Position numbers and translations under genes: made by a program. Shown piece by piece: positions 1 through 12,177 of a stretch of 64,000 nt of DNA. Position 1 is the stretch's first letter. Every line of letters begins with the position of its first letter. Under the pieces are notes generated by a model that saw only the letters and a list, made by a program, of their open reading frames with translations, was not told the DNA's origin and did not search any database. Source of the DNA: Stenopsyche tienmushanensis (Eukaryota; Arthropoda; Insecta; Trichoptera; Stenopsychidae); assembly GCA_008973525.1 (NCBI GenBank), contig WACJ01000124.1:434001-498000 (forward strand), in the 5' to 3' direction.

Positions 1-39
1 ATTTGATAATTTATACTATAACATTATTATATTTTTCAG

Positions 40-1295
40 CATTTCCTTCATTATGATGTTTATCGAATTATCCGCCATTTAGCATTAGTTTGGTTAGGTC
101 TTTTTACACAACATGCTACTCATTGTCTATCTGCCCGCTATTGCGACCAGTTGCACCGTGCTGCTTTACATCTCGGCCGGTATTTAATTTTAATCTTTTA
201 TTTGTGCATATAAAGCGATGATTTAATTTTTGAAGATACTTACATGTACATATTTTAGTTGGATAAGAAAAGGTTCAGCGGCATCAGTGAACTTAACACA
301 GAGTAATCCAATTTCATCTGGATCTGGAAGCAATTCAGGATTCCCTGCTGGCGGAGCTGCACCTATAGGTCCATGGTGCCATAAAACATTGTGGCCAGCT
401 GGATCTTCAGTTAGGCATGGAAGATGGACTTATTCATCTATTGGGTGTATGACTGCTGCTGAACCTGGAAATTTGATGCATTTAAGATTTTACGTAAGTA
501 TAATTTCCTATTTTATAAGTTAACCATGTTAACTTTTTGAGGATCGAACAAATTTAAAATCGATGAAGTCGTTGATGCCATAATCGCTTTACACCAATTA
601 CTTTCTGTTAGCTCCTATCAGCGTAGGACAATCTTCAATTTGAGGCAGAGTCAATTGAAAATAAACACTGTTGATAACATACAAGCCACTTCATTTCTTT
701 ACATAAACAATACACAAGAAATCGATTCATTTGCTCAATTCATATCAAATCATTATTAGTCAATAAATTTGGGCTAACGATCTATATAATCTTGCGATGT
801 ATGTGGGGAAGCTGAATAAGTGGAGGGGGATCGCAAACCCTGCGATGATACTCCTTTGGGGGTTAATTTATTTTTTATATTATACTAGTGACTACCTGGC
901 ATGCATTGCAACTTGCTATAAGTTTGTGTTTTGATATAAGAAACATAGCATTAGAAATACTCTATATTTGTCAATACAATATCGTTACAAATTTAATATC
1001 TATTATTCTATTATTTTTCTTAAAATATTGGGCTAATTTTATCTTCTTTTTTCAGACACTCTTTAACAATCCATCAAATATGTTGTGTACGCTGCTTTGT
1101 ATGCAAATAACTTTAGTATTAATGCTTCTGGGTATACTTGTGTATACAACAGAATGGCATTTTATTGTTTCGTTGGCATTATTACTCTTTTCTAATTATT
1201 ATACCTTATTTAAACTGGTGCGAGATTACTTAGTCACATGGAGAGTTTATCAAACAGAATTTTTGTTGCAAGAGAAGAATTCCGCAGCATCTTGA
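40..1295 (+). CDS. TMEM39: TMEM39 family membrane protein, 3' three exons (partial)
   Basis: This is the C-terminal 204 residues of a TMEM39A/TMEM39B homologue, a multi-pass ER membrane protein linked in animals to autophagy control and secretory trafficking. Exons are 40-179, 259-493 and 1056-1295. The acceptors are tttttcag and attttag and the donors are gtattt and gtaagt; the phases (0, 2, 0) join exactly. Exon 1 has the conserved stretch with HATHCLSARYCDQLHRAALH, exon 2 has WPAGSSVRHGRWTYSSIG, and exon 3 has TEWHFIVSLALLLFSNYY followed by FKLVRDYL, which matches the family C-terminus. Two hydrophobic segments in exon 3 are predicted membrane spans. Upstream exons lie outside the window. 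The second intron (494-1055) carries a Helitron-like terminus at about 885. Family assignment is firm; whether it corresponds to vertebrate A or B cannot be decided, since insects usually have one copy. Confidence 0.93.
885..945 (-). repeat. Helitron-like 3' terminus (copy C) in TMEM39 intron
   Basis: Reading the minus strand, the segment ends in gcatgccaggtagtcactag followed by T. This closely matches the end of the element at 4323-4707 and that of the copy at 19639-19922. CTRR followed by T is the usual Helitron 3' boundary. Beyond about 945 the match fades, so this is a truncated copy. Confidence 0.5.
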
Positions 1296-2513
1296 TCGAT
1301 TGAAAGCATATATCCACCAAAATGTGAAGCTATAAGACAAATATTCCAAATCAAATCATGAATATAGTACAATATTATTAAGATTTTAATTTAAAATTGT
1401 ATTTTATGCTCAGAATATGATTTCAATGTTACAACACGAGGAGAATGCGTGATGAGTGTGTATTTATTTAGAATCAATATTCTGTACTCATGGATATGCG
1501 ATTAAGTGTACCTTGAAATATTTCTAGTCTGGGTAACATTTACTCTCTGGATGGGTCCAAAAATTTCAAAATTATGGATCGTTCCACATTTAACCGTATG
1601 GTTCATGACTTAATATATATCCCGATTTGTATATAAAAAACTGGAATTTTTGGTTCCGTATCCTGAGATTTATTGTAAATATGATTTTTTACAATTAAGC
1701 TCTACACGTAAGTAGTTATGAATATTGAAATGTACTTTATTTTTTATATATGTGTATATTGTATACAATGAAAACGAAATTAAAATTTGTTCATAGATTG
1801 TATATTAAATTTCTTTCATACATTTGTTATGAATTATGATGCTTTTGGTGCAGTGCTTTCTTAACCACTTTGTTTTTTATAATAATGTTCATGTACTTTA
1901 ATTAGCAATTGTGTAATTATATTTTAACATTAATTGCATTAAATTATTTTTCTCATCTCAAAATAAAATTTCATATCCATTAACTTTTTCTTGCTGTTAT
2001 TGAATTTTTAGATTTTGACTAATTGCTTAATGCATATTTACATCCTTTTTATTAACTTTAAATTATTTTGTAGTAACGTGCCACTGCCATTGTATCTATG
2101 TATCTACTACATATTACATCAAACGATGATTGCGTGTATTAGTTAGACCTGATTTGTAGTTTTTAGGTATCATTTTTGATGCATAAGCTTTTGTAACAAT
2201 TAATATATTTTTTGTATGATTGTTTTATATAGAACTGAAGTTTTTAGGATCTTTGAATTCAAGAGTGAAATTACCTGAATTATTTATTTTCCCAGTTGAA
2301 TTGCAGTTAACAAAATTGCAATAATTTGGAAAATCAATGGTGATATTTTTTTGTAAATATTTATTAAATTATTTAAGTGTTTTTTAATTTTTTTTTTCAT
2401 AATAAAATTATTTCATATAAATTAAAATTTAATGTTTTTTATAAAATATAAAATACATTTCCTAATTTTTAATTGGCATTTTATTCATCCATTTTACAAA
2501 TATTAACATTAAT
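1296..2513. other. AT-rich 3' UTR / intergenic stretch
   Basis: No coding signal is visible. The sequence is very AT-rich and probably holds the TMEM39 3' UTR at its left side. An AATAAA is present at 1962-1967, but the true cleavage site cannot be chosen by eye. A Tigger remnant follows from 2514. Confidence 0.5.
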
Positions 2514-3345
2514 ATGTGGTTTGAAGGATTTAAAAGACGATGTTATTTAAAAAACATCAAAATACAAGGTAAACGTTCTTCAGCCGATAATGCTGATGAT
2601 GATGATGACGCTGATGAGATGGATCTAAATTGGAAAAAGATGCCAGAACGAACATTCATATCTAAAACAGAAATCTGCTCCTGGTTTCAGTTTCATAAGA
2701 TCGAATTACAATACTCCTTTGCAGTAATGCTTCAGGAGATTTTTTGACAAAACCCTTAGTTATTAACCGCTTTTTTAAACCACATGCGATGAAAGGACTC
2801 AATTTGGAAAATCTTTCTGTGTATTGGAATGCTAATAAATAAGCATGGGTGACATAAGTTATATTTAAAGATTGGTTTTATAATTGCTTCGTTCCTGATG
2901 TCCAAAATTACATACACAGAAAAAATCTCGCTTTTAAAATTCTGTTAATAATTAATAATGCAACTAGTCATCTGAACATAAATGTAATATTTGTACCACC
3001 AAACACCACATCGTCAATTCAGCCATTAGATCAAGGTATAATCAAAGCTTTTAAATTGCATTATATACGCCATATATTTAAATTAATTGTACACAAATTT
3101 GATGCCAATTTCGACTACACATTATTGAAAGCATGGAAAGATTTTTTGTTAAATTGCATTGAAATTATTGACTTCTGTGTCAAAGAGATGAAATCCTCTA
3201 CTCTAAATGCATGCTGGAGATGTATTTGGCCTGAAGCCTTATTAGGACCAAGAATTAAATGATAAAGATTTGGTAACTCTGGCTGACGAAACAGATAGTA
3301 ATATCAGCGAGGAAATCAATGAAAGTTTGATTTTGAAAAATTAAA
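2514..3345 (+). mobile_element. Decayed Tigger/pogo-type (CENP-B/jerky-like) transposase copy 1
   Basis: Broken reading frames spell a pogo-superfamily transposase. A CENP-B HTH tail starts with WFEGFKRRC, followed by LNWKKMPERTFISKTE, then FLTKPLVINRFFKPHAMKG, LENLSVYW, YIHRKNLAFKILL and VPPNTTSSIQPLDQGIIKAF. An open segment (3056-3262) covers part of the C-terminal region. Stops and frameshifts interrupt the frame, for example a UGA after QEIF near 2745 and a UAA after NANK near 2840. The second catalytic Asp, expected in the motif before ATSH, reads Asn, so the enzyme is dead. A second copy of the same family lies at 62838-63290 on the same strand. Confidence 0.88.
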
Positions 3346-3602
3346 TAAAGGGTTACAGTTGTTAAAAGATTTATTTTGAGTCTTTCAACTGTTGCTATGC
3401 AAGTAATTATTCAAAAATAAATAATATAATTTGAATTTAAAAAAAAATCATTTAATTACAGTTCGCATCAAACCATTTTACATTCGGATTATTTATTTTA
3501 AATTAGTGCATTCGTGTATATTTATATAATTTTTTTTTAATTCCAGTTTAGTCATCAAACAGAATTAATTTTCCTCTGAAAGAATAAAGTTGATCGTACA
3601 AT

Positions 3603-4001
3603 ATGGAAATGAGTAATTTTGAATTATTACAAGAATTACGTATGTTACAAAAAATTAAAAATGCAAGACGAGAAAAAATATCTTCACTCGAGAACAAAAA
3701 TAATGATATGAAAATTTCCGATCTTAGCTGCAATTCAGACAGTCTCCATGAAGAATTGAAGAAACAAGATGCTGACATTTTAAAAATTGGAAAAAATATC
3801 ACATGTCACAGTAAAGGAATCCAGTGTGATATCGGGTTTAATAATAATTTATCTTTCCTTTGTGGAGCTAGATTTGATATTATTCAAAGTAGACCCAAAT
3901 TAAAAAATGTAACATTTAGTGATTTGCCGGCATTTTCGAGAACTGGATTGTGCTCTACCGTTCCTCGTAGAAGTATTATGCGATCGAAATCTTCGAAATA
4001 A
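3603..4001 (+). CDS. Unrecognised small coiled-coil protein (132 aa)
   Basis: An uninterrupted 132-residue ORF begins MEMSNFELLQELRMLQKIKN and ends in a basic tail, RRSIMRSKSSK. The first half is rich in Glu, Lys, Leu and Asn with heptad-like spacing and is probably alpha-helical coiled coil. The second half has a Cys-containing stretch (HSKGIQCDIG, LCGARFD). There is no signal peptide or membrane segment. A possible splice acceptor (taattccag) lies about 60 bases upstream, so the start may sit in a second exon behind a 5' UTR intron. An AATAAA overlaps the stop codon and another lies near 4181. I recognise no family. The length and composition in such AT-rich DNA favour a real gene over chance. 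Confidence 0.55.
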   Translation: MEMSNFELLQELRMLQKIKNARREKISSLENKNNDMKISDLSCNSDSLHEELKKQDADILKIGKNITCHSKGIQCDIGFNNNLSFLCGARFDIIQSRPKLKNVTFSDLPAFSRTGLCSTVPRRSIMRSKSSK

Positions 4002-4201
4002 ATTTTAATTGAACAAATTCATAAAATAATTTAATTAACATTGTAATGCTCTATATAAATTAAATTGTATATTGTATCCATATATTTTATTAAAAAAATT
4101 ATATTAAATTCAACAAAGGTTTTCTTATGGCGTATGTTACATTTTTATTTTCGAAAGATACTAATAATCAATTTTGCCAAATAAAAATGTGCTAGTGATC
4201 A

Positions 4202-4707
4202 TCTAATATATAAAAATGAATCTCTGTTTGTACGTATGTAATGCGCTGCCATACCGTTCATCAGATTGCGATGAAACTTCGTCCACTTATTGCTAAGGAT
4301 TGCGCGAGTAGCATAGGCATAGTCTAATATATAAAAAATCAATGTTTGTTTATCCGTATTTAATGCGCTTCCATACCGTTCATCCGATTGTGATAAAACT
4401 TTTCAACTTACTGTTTACATTTGCGGGAATAACATAAGACATAGTAAAAATATGGTATGGATGCACCATGTTGGCGCATATTGGTCTGCTGAAATGAAGT
4501 TTGGCGTGTGGGGACGGGGAAAGGATGCGCGAGCAATACGGTGATTAAGTCGGTCTTCGAGACGAGAGCGAGTGTGCATATGCTTTTGGATTCCAGCTCT
4601 ACGGCTCGTGCTACACGTAACCTGAAGCAATAAACCACATACTGCGTTTCTTTTCAAATAATTATTAAGCATTTATGGTATTACAACGCATGCCAGGTAT
4701 TCACTAG
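4202..4707 (+). mobile_element. Helitron-like non-autonomous element (copy A) with duplicated 5' end
   Basis: Two units start with TCTAATATATAAAAA, at 4202 and 4323. Each runs through a conserved block (gcgcttccataccgttcatc, then gattg.gat.aaactt) to a shared cata-g motif. Only the second unit continues to the 3' end, gcatgccaggtattcactag, followed by T. A TC start preceded by A or G and a CTAG end followed by T fit Helitron boundaries. No Rep/helicase coding is present. A shorter inverted relative lies at 19639-19922. Confidence 0.6.
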
Positions 4708-6274
4708 TTATAAATATAATTCATTGTCTTAAATACATATTACAAATCTCGAGTTAAATGAACTCGAAAATAAACTTTAAAAAGGAACTAAAGGTTTATT
4801 AAAAGTCAGATTTTATAAAATATTTTAATGACTAGATTCACTAATTAAATTAAGTAAATGCTTCGTAGTAATATATAAAGACCAAACAATGTATTTTTAC
4901 ATGTTCAAAATTATGATTAATATTCGAATTATGGACAGCAATTTGGCACAAAAATAATTAAAAAGATAGAGTGCAGTACATATCTCAACTGTTTGATTGC
5001 ATATGCAATATACTGAGATACAATATATTAACAAAACTCCTGGTATTCCAACGGTATAAATTATACAAAAATAATAAAATATTATATTTTAATCTTATAT
5101 ATTAAACTATCATACTATGAAACGACTATACATGTACATTTATAAATACTAATTTCAGTCATATCAATTTAAAATGATTACCTTTCTCATTACTTAAATG
5201 GTTTGTAATTCTCGTAAAAACAATATAGCACCTCATTTTTTATGCACACACACATAGCCCAAAATATGTCACGAAATTAATGTTTGATCATTCAGCACAA
5301 CAATTTTACAATACAAACTACAAATGTTGCAGCTTTTTAAATACTAAACATATAAAATTGACATTATTTGCAACTAATTTAGAACTTAACTTCTAAAAAT
5401 AAAATATACTAATAATTTATATAAACAAGTAACGGTTTACGATCATATTTAACACTAGAAGGCTAATCATTTTTGTAAGATTATAACCAAAAATAAACTA
5501 CAACTAAGAATAACGTGTTTTGTAACGATAACAATAAAATAAATTTTATAGAATAGTATAATTATTATCTGTAGGATGTCAATGGTGATTGCGTTGGAGT
5601 GGAAAACCAACCTATTAATCAATTAATATTAGCCTTTTGCATTTAAATTAAAAAGGCCTTTATCTTCATATTTATAAAAATTTTCTTTAATTAGTCCAAT
5701 CACAAAACTACATGTAATATAAACGTAATAATCTTTATATTTCTAACTATAAGCTTTTTGAATTCAACTATTTTTTAACTATGGGCAAATTTTCCTATTT
5801 TTACATGATATGCAATTTTTTTTGTATAACACTAAAAATCTATTCGACACTCAAGCAATACAACTTTTGAAGCCTAATTTATACATTCCTTATTTACATT
5901 TCATATCAACATATTTATCTATCGTACACAAAATTGTGTTAACATTCTTACTATGTATGAGCTTCATCACAGTTATATATTTCCTGTTAAAATGAAATTT
6001 TAAATAACGATTTAAACAGGACGAAATTAAATTTGTATAAAAATACTACAATACAAAATATTCAAATAGTATCAATTAGATTGCCCTTCACTACAATTCG
6101 TATTTGTCTCTAGTTTTCATGATATAACAATTACTGTTGCATTATGGAATGATCAATAAATTAATAAAACAATAGTAATGTTATTTCGAAGCTAAATTAG
6201 CTATTTTGTACATTTTCAGGATCGATTTAACTTTAAAATCGACACTTCTAATTTCTTAAACAATTTCGTAATTA
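4708..6274. other. AT-rich EXT2 3' flank
   Basis: There is no coding signal. The sequence is strongly AT-rich and likely includes the EXT2 3' UTR on the minus strand. Short open frames here (for example 5810-5995) look like chance in low-complexity DNA. Confidence 0.5.
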
Positions 6275-9074
6275 TTAAAGACTGCCAATATCGTTGAACC
6301 ATTTCAGTTTCTGTGGGAAAGTATCTCGGAAAAGAACAGGATCAGCGCGGAACTCGACAGTTTTGAGAGCCATCCGTCCATAAACTCTGGCAAGCCTATC
6401 TACACAAGCAGATCTTTCCGTCATGTGACCTATATCCGCTGATAGCATTTCTGTATTTGTGCATTCGGGACATTTGAACTTCTTTCGAGGAGCAACCTGA
6501 AATTGATAAACATAATTTATAAATCTATATTAAAACGCTACTCAAATATGATTGAATTTTAACCAACCTTTATTGGAGGTTTATTAGTTAAGTTTGCAAC
6601 AAGGAAATTCATTGCAATATCTTCACAATTCATATTATCATCGACCCATTGACGAATGTCACCTGGCATGCCAACTGTATAATACCAAGACCACAGTTTA
6701 TGATGAAAAGCAGCTCCAGTCAATACCTTTACCGAAAAATTTTAAAAGCGTTATTTAAATTTAACTTGGTGTGCTATTCAACTAGGATATCAATAATCAA
6801 AACAAACCATAGATATTTGATTAGTCCATTCACTGTGATATTTCCAAGTCTGGGTTATATTATCCCACAAATGAACTCTAGAAGGGAAACCAACTATTCT
6901 GTCTGGAAATTCTCGCCATACTTCAAAGCTAAATATATAAAGATTATTAGAATCACAATTTTATGCATTTAAAAATTAGTATTTATTCCTATAAAATGTT
7001 TATGTACCCAAATTCCAATTCATCTGGAGTTAACATTATAATATCGTCGTCGATAGTTAATAAGCATTCTGTTTCGATTTCCTCATAGGGATAAAATCTA
7101 TTGGATAACTTATTTTCTTTAGTCTGTATGACTTTCCAGGGTTTAGAGATAGCCGGCCATTGTGATGCTATAAATGAAATATAAAATATTATGAAATACT
7201 TATTATATTTTTAGTGAAAAGGATGTTAATATGTATTTTATATTACCAGGTGGAGGTTGCTTCTTTTGATTGTTCCAGACGATGAGAACTTTTTGTAAAC
7301 TGGGCGTTTTTACTAATTTGTTAATAAGCGTAAAGAGACTTTCGACTCTGTCGTACGTCAATATCACTGCAGTAAAACCAGGAGCCTTTGGTGCCGTGAC
7401 GGGCAAGAAGAGTGGATTAGAAGCAGCATTCTAAATTATAAAGCATGTGACATTTAGTTAGAAACTATTTATAAATATCTTCACATTTAAAATGAATTAT
7501 ATAAATATTTAACTATGCTAAACACAGTTTTTAACTGTATAATAATGAAACTTACAGGATTTGGCGGCATATTCCACTGTTCATAAGTCTTGGCCAATAT
7601 AGGAAAGACTCGGTCGTTGATAATATCCAGTGTGACAGTCGTGATCTTCTTCATTGAAGAAAAATAATTGTCATACAACCATTTGCCTTGATGAGACATT
7701 TCCGATATTCTCTCTTTCGATATTCCTTTTAATACAGTCATTAAATTTATCAAATTGTCTTCGGGGATGAAAATTGCCGCTCGATGCCAATCAAGCACTG
7801 ACTGGAAGGGCATAACGATCAGATCTATAGCGACTACGGGGACACACCCGACAGCCATGGCTTCGAGAAGCGAAGCCTGCGCCAGTCGAGCGCCTCGCCC
7901 TATCAGACAAAAGTCTGCATGGCGCAATATCTCAGGATAGTTGTAGTTGACTCCCGTTCTGTATTGACATCTAATAGAATAGTTGGATACATGAGATTCA
8001 TCCTCGCAGGAGTCCAAAAGCAGAAGCTCTGCATGATTGTCGGCGACATCTCTGAGGTCTCTCCGGTGATCTTCGTGGAGGTTGGTCTGCGACGAAATGA
8101 TTGTGTACATTTTTTCAACTGATGAATTTTCATCATATGATATTGCATCGAGTGAGAACAGCGGGAGTGAGACGTCGAAGCTTGACCGATAAGTCCATGA
8201 ATCAAATCCGGCGCCAGCTATCAGAGCTCTCTCAGTGTTGAGATCTATTGAAGTGTTGAAATCGGGTGTCGTCCCGGGAATCATGTTGAATATGATGTGG
8301 TTTTCTCCATGATCCCAACTGAAATTGATGATAAATTAAAACATTTGAATTGAAGGAATTGACTCATAAAAAAATTCAATTGTATTTCAAAATATTAATA
8401 AAACATTTTCAAAGTTTAAGCAAATTCCAATTATTCCTTCACTGTTAAAAAAGATTACAAAAAACACTAAAAAACCAGCCTCCTAATGTGGTTTTCCTCT
8501 TTAAGCTGATATATTTTAAGGTTCTTATGGGATTTTTAATATTTTATGAGATAGCTTACTATTGCAAAGAGTGAAGAGCTCGCTCCGCTAGTTTCAAATC
8601 GATCCTATTCTGATTGAGAGTATCTACGCTTGGCACAAAGAGGCAGGCTTCAGCTGGATTGGGAGTGTAGTATTCGCTGTCGACTATAGTTTTGAGGATG
8701 TGATAAAACTGGTCGGACATTGGAGATGTGGCGGAATTGCCATCCGCGTCCACATAGTTTCGAGGCGGGTAGACATAGACGGAGATACGGTTGCGTCCAC
8801 GATGACCACAACGGTATACATTGAAGCAGTCCCAGTATGTACAATCGGCGGGACGCGGCGGTCGAGACGGACTTCCTGGGAGCTCCCGTTCTAGAAGTTG
8901 ACGTGGAGGGGAGTCATCGGGACTCAGGTGGAGCTGTTCGGGCTCTGCAGCCGCTGCTGCTCGTCGGGCTGCCACTACTTGGAACACTAAGAGAGCCGCT
9001 GAAACCGCCACGCCCACCCCTAGTACGGTGAAGAGCACCCGGTATGAGCCCCACCAACTACTCCGCGACCTCAT
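6275..9074 (-). CDS. EXT2: Exostosin-2 (sister of tout-velu), heparan-sulfate co-polymerase
   Basis: A complete seven-exon gene. Minus-strand coding exons are 9074-8560, 8318-7556, 7430-7247, 7167-7008, 6928-6808, 6726-6568 and 6496-6275. They total 2124 bases (707 aa plus stop), close to the 718 aa of human EXT2. All internal borders are GT..AG and the phases join. EXT2 partners EXT1 in the Golgi to polymerise the GlcA/GlcNAc chain of heparan sulfate. The N-terminus is a type II signal anchor (about residues 10-35, [20 protein letters not shown]). The GT47 exostosin domain follows ([38 protein letters not shown]). The GT64 domain starts at [16 protein letters not shown] and has the acidic metal/UDP-sugar motif IDDDIIML at about residues 526-533. 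The end, [15 protein letters not shown]...IGSL, is the EXT2 signature, which separates it from EXT1 and EXTL3. The start was chosen as the only in-frame ATG before the anchor. Confidence 0.97.
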
Positions 9075-9904
9075 CGTCGCAGCTCAACTCTCAACACACC
9101 TCGTTCAATAACAATCGTAAACACCAAATTACTCGACCTTACTCCTTTACAGTAACGAACTGTCACCGTATCATCTGACGTCTCGAACTATGTCGTTTTA
9201 TAATATTGTTCAAATCAATTTATTTTCAAATTAAGAATTATATACTGGTGAAATATTCTACAAAAAATAATGTTTTTATTTATAAAATAATTACACGAGT
9301 TTTTAATTATTTTTTAACATGAACATTTAAATTTTTCAATTAATGAAAAAAAATGCACTAATATAAATTAATTTGCAAAATACAATTAAAAACCATGTAA
9401 ATTAAAATTTTATTATAAAAATATAAATGGCAAAAAACTATTTTTTCATATAAAAATAATTTTTCATTTTAAAAGATAAATATTAAATGTATTTTTAAAC
9501 AAGCATTTAGATTCAAATCAAGATTAAAATTGTTTGTTTTATGTTCATTAAATTTTTGGAGATAATTCCTGATTTTAAAACTTGTTATAATTCATAACGG
9601 ATAATTCTCACGCTGAGTTATCTTAAATGAAACATGCATTTTTAAAGCTTCATTGTCATGTCGATATTCGTTTTTTGAATATTATTCTTATAAACAAAAG
9701 AATATGAAGAAAGAAATTACATCGACACTCAATTCGTTTATGGCCAAAAAACTATGCCCGTGGCGTGTGTTTGACGTATAGCTGTAAAAATACAAGAGGT
9801 TATTTAGACGGATCGACTCCAATTTATTAGATTTCTGTATTAATCACGAATAAAAATAAAAACTCTGAGATTAAAAATAAAGGTGCTTTACAATTTGGCG
9901 AGAT
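9075..9904. promoter_or_regulatory. Shared divergent promoter interval of EXT2 and GNB1L
   Basis: The 830-base interval separates two head-to-head start codons. It is AT-rich, except for about 100 bases next to the EXT2 start. No TATA box or initiator can be assigned with confidence. The interval must hold 5' UTRs and the promoters of both genes. Confidence 0.5.
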
Positions 9905-11116
9905 ATGGCAGTTCTACCCCCAGATCCTGTATTTACTTTGCGCTCTGCCGAATTGACTCCTGTGCATAGTATTTGTTTCGATTGCGATGGAGCGAACCAA
10001 CAACTGTTAGCTGGGACTCAAGATGGAAAGATTTTTACATGGAGTCTAGCGGTATTTATTCGAGCAATGGCTATTTTCAATCATAACCGTGTCATGTATT
10101 ATTTCATCTTGTTCTATGTCCTTTTATTTAGAGTTTTATTTTATTTTTATATTTACTAATATAATTAAGTAAAGACCATTATAATAGTTTTCTCAAACAA
10201 TTTACCAAAGTGGGCATAAATCCAAATTATCTTCGTATTGCAGTAATTATGCTTTTTAATGTCTAATGAAAATATTTGTTATAATGTTTTTGCATTTTTT
10301 AATTAATTTCAGACCAATCGACCGATTCACAAATTATCCGTCGGAGAAACCACGGTGTTAAATTTACAACGGGCTGGTGATAAACTTTATACTCAAGAGA
10401 AAGAAGGGACCATAAAGATATGGAAGAAAACGGAGAGCGATTACATCTTACAAACTACAGTGAATTCTGGATACTGCGGGTTTTGTCGTTTTCAAACATC
10501 GGACTCAAACGACATGCTGATCGGCCCCGAAAGGGATTCCAAAATTGTTTTGTATTCCGCGGAAGGCGAAACGATCGCCACACTCCCCTTGGAGTCCAAT
10601 ACGAAAGTCGGTGAAGTGATGTGTTTTAAATACTTAGAAATTTCTGACAATAAATATATATTGGCGGCTTACGAGAGTGGAGATTTATATTTGTGGGATT
10701 TAAAAACCCATAAAACTTTGAGTAACGTAAAATTGAGAGATTTTCCTCTCGCTTTGGATTACGATGTGACTTCAGGTCGGGGCATATATGGCAACGCTTC
10801 GGAAAATATTCAAGTGTTCAGCATAGGCAGGAACGATTCGAGTTTATCCTTGAAGTGTGAAATTATCATGAAAAATCCTGGTGTTAACGTTCTCAAAATC
10901 AGGCAAGACAGAAAAGTATTCGCAAGCGGAGGGTGGGACGGAAGGCTCCGAGTGTACTCATGGAAGAGTCTCAGACCTCTGGCCGTGCTTACGGAACATA
11001 AGGCGTCCATACAGGACGTTTGCTATTCTAAAGTTCCCATAGACATGTGGACTTCGCCGATAATGGCAGCGTGCGGATTAGACTCTTCTGTCACTCTTTG
11101 GGATATATATAATTGA
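9905..11116 (+). CDS. GNB1L: GNB1L-type WD40 protein
   Basis: A complete two-exon gene, 9905-10051 and 10313-11116, giving 316 aa (human GNB1L has 327). The donor gcg|gtattt and acceptor aatttcag join in phase 0 and read WSLATNRPIHKLSVG. The start ATG is followed by the conserved PPDPVFTLR leader. WD-type repeats run the full length, with visible blade ends FTWSLA, IKIWKK, LYLWDL, RVYSWK and VTLWDI. The family signature NPGVNVLKIRQDRKVFASGG followed by WDGRLRVYSWKSLRPLAVL is strong. Family proteins (yeast Asa1, vertebrate GNB1L) work with the TTT/ASTRA chaperone pathway that stabilises PIKK kinases; this function is inferred by homology. AATAAA at 11173-11178 is a likely poly(A) signal. Confidence 0.96.
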
Positions 11117-11172
11117 TTTCATAGATGACCCTTTAATTAGATTCAATTTTTGGTGTGAGTTTTTATATAATC

Positions 11173-11178
11173 AATAAA
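11173..11178 (+). promoter_or_regulatory. GNB1L poly(A) signal
   Basis: A canonical AATAAA lies 57 bases after the GNB1L stop codon. Confidence 0.6.
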
Positions 11179-12171
11179 TCTATTCAATAATAGATAGAAA
11201 AACTGTGTGTTTTACACAGAATAATTTTTGCAACTTTATTGCTATTGTTATTTTTTTACTTTGTTAATTAGTTTTGTTCTACTTTATTTCAGCGTTCACA
11301 CGAACGGTACCTATGACCTTTGGGCACTTCTTTTGGAAGTCTTTATTTTATCAATTGGTTTGGTAAATCTCTTTCCTGTGATAATGTATAAATTGTGATG
11401 TCTGCAATTATCAATATTATATATATATATACTCTTTATATCACTGAAAAGTGGAATTCTAATGTGGTCCAACTATATCTTGACGCTTTGAGCTAGCGAA
11501 ACCGTTACTTCGGAGGAGAGACCTTAGCTACAGGGTTCGACTATATATGTTAAATGTTATGTAGTATTTGTCATCATGACAGCCTGTTTTTGTCATGTTT
11601 TTTCCAAATGTTGTTTTAAGATAGACTTGGATTCTGCACAATTGAATGTGAATTATTTAACAATGCAAATTATTCAGTCTAAAAATATTTATTCATAGAA
11701 CATACCATAAACCTTAGTAGTAGCTTTTACGGTGATGCATTTATATTTATAAAAAACAGCCAGTTTAATTTTTAGAATTCACAAATTTTTTTGGGAGTTT
11801 TCATACTCATTTCATGCATTATATGCGATCGAGCATCGTGAAAATGTTCATTGTGTGTTTGCAACTAAATAAATAATGATTTTGTAATTATTTTTTAATT
11901 TTATTGAATTATTTATTAAAAGTTAAAAGAATTTAGAATTGCGTTTCATTGAAAATAAAATACTTCACTAAAATGAACACATTAATGTTCCAAGTCCATA
12001 CTTGTGTTCTGACAACTTTGTGATTGTAGGCCAGTTTGTACTTGAAGCGATCGAATGAGACTTACCTATAAACGTAACTTAAATACCTTTATACAATTTC
12101 CATCAGTAAAATGTCGTATATATATGTAAAACAAAGGTTATTAGTATAAAAGAGGTTTGAATTTCAATATG
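11179..12171. other. Convergent intergenic stretch
   Basis: This lies between the GNB1L (+) and SOBP (-) 3' ends. It is AT-rich and includes a short TA repeat near 11420. No coding signal or recognisable element is seen. Confidence 0.45.
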
Positions 12172-12177
12172 TTTATT
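12172..12177 (-). promoter_or_regulatory. Candidate SOBP poly(A) signal
   Basis: TTTATT on the plus strand is AATAAA for the minus-strand SOBP transcript. It lies about 370 bases after the SOBP stop codon. Confidence 0.45.

Noticed and set aside
5810..5995. A 61-codon hydrophobic ORF
   Set aside because: Hydrophobic residues here come from T-rich codons in AT-rich DNA. No start context or homologue.
7755..8205. Several ORFs overlapping the EXT2 GT47 exon on both strands
   Set aside because: They are shadows of the long EXT2 exon and have no independent domain.
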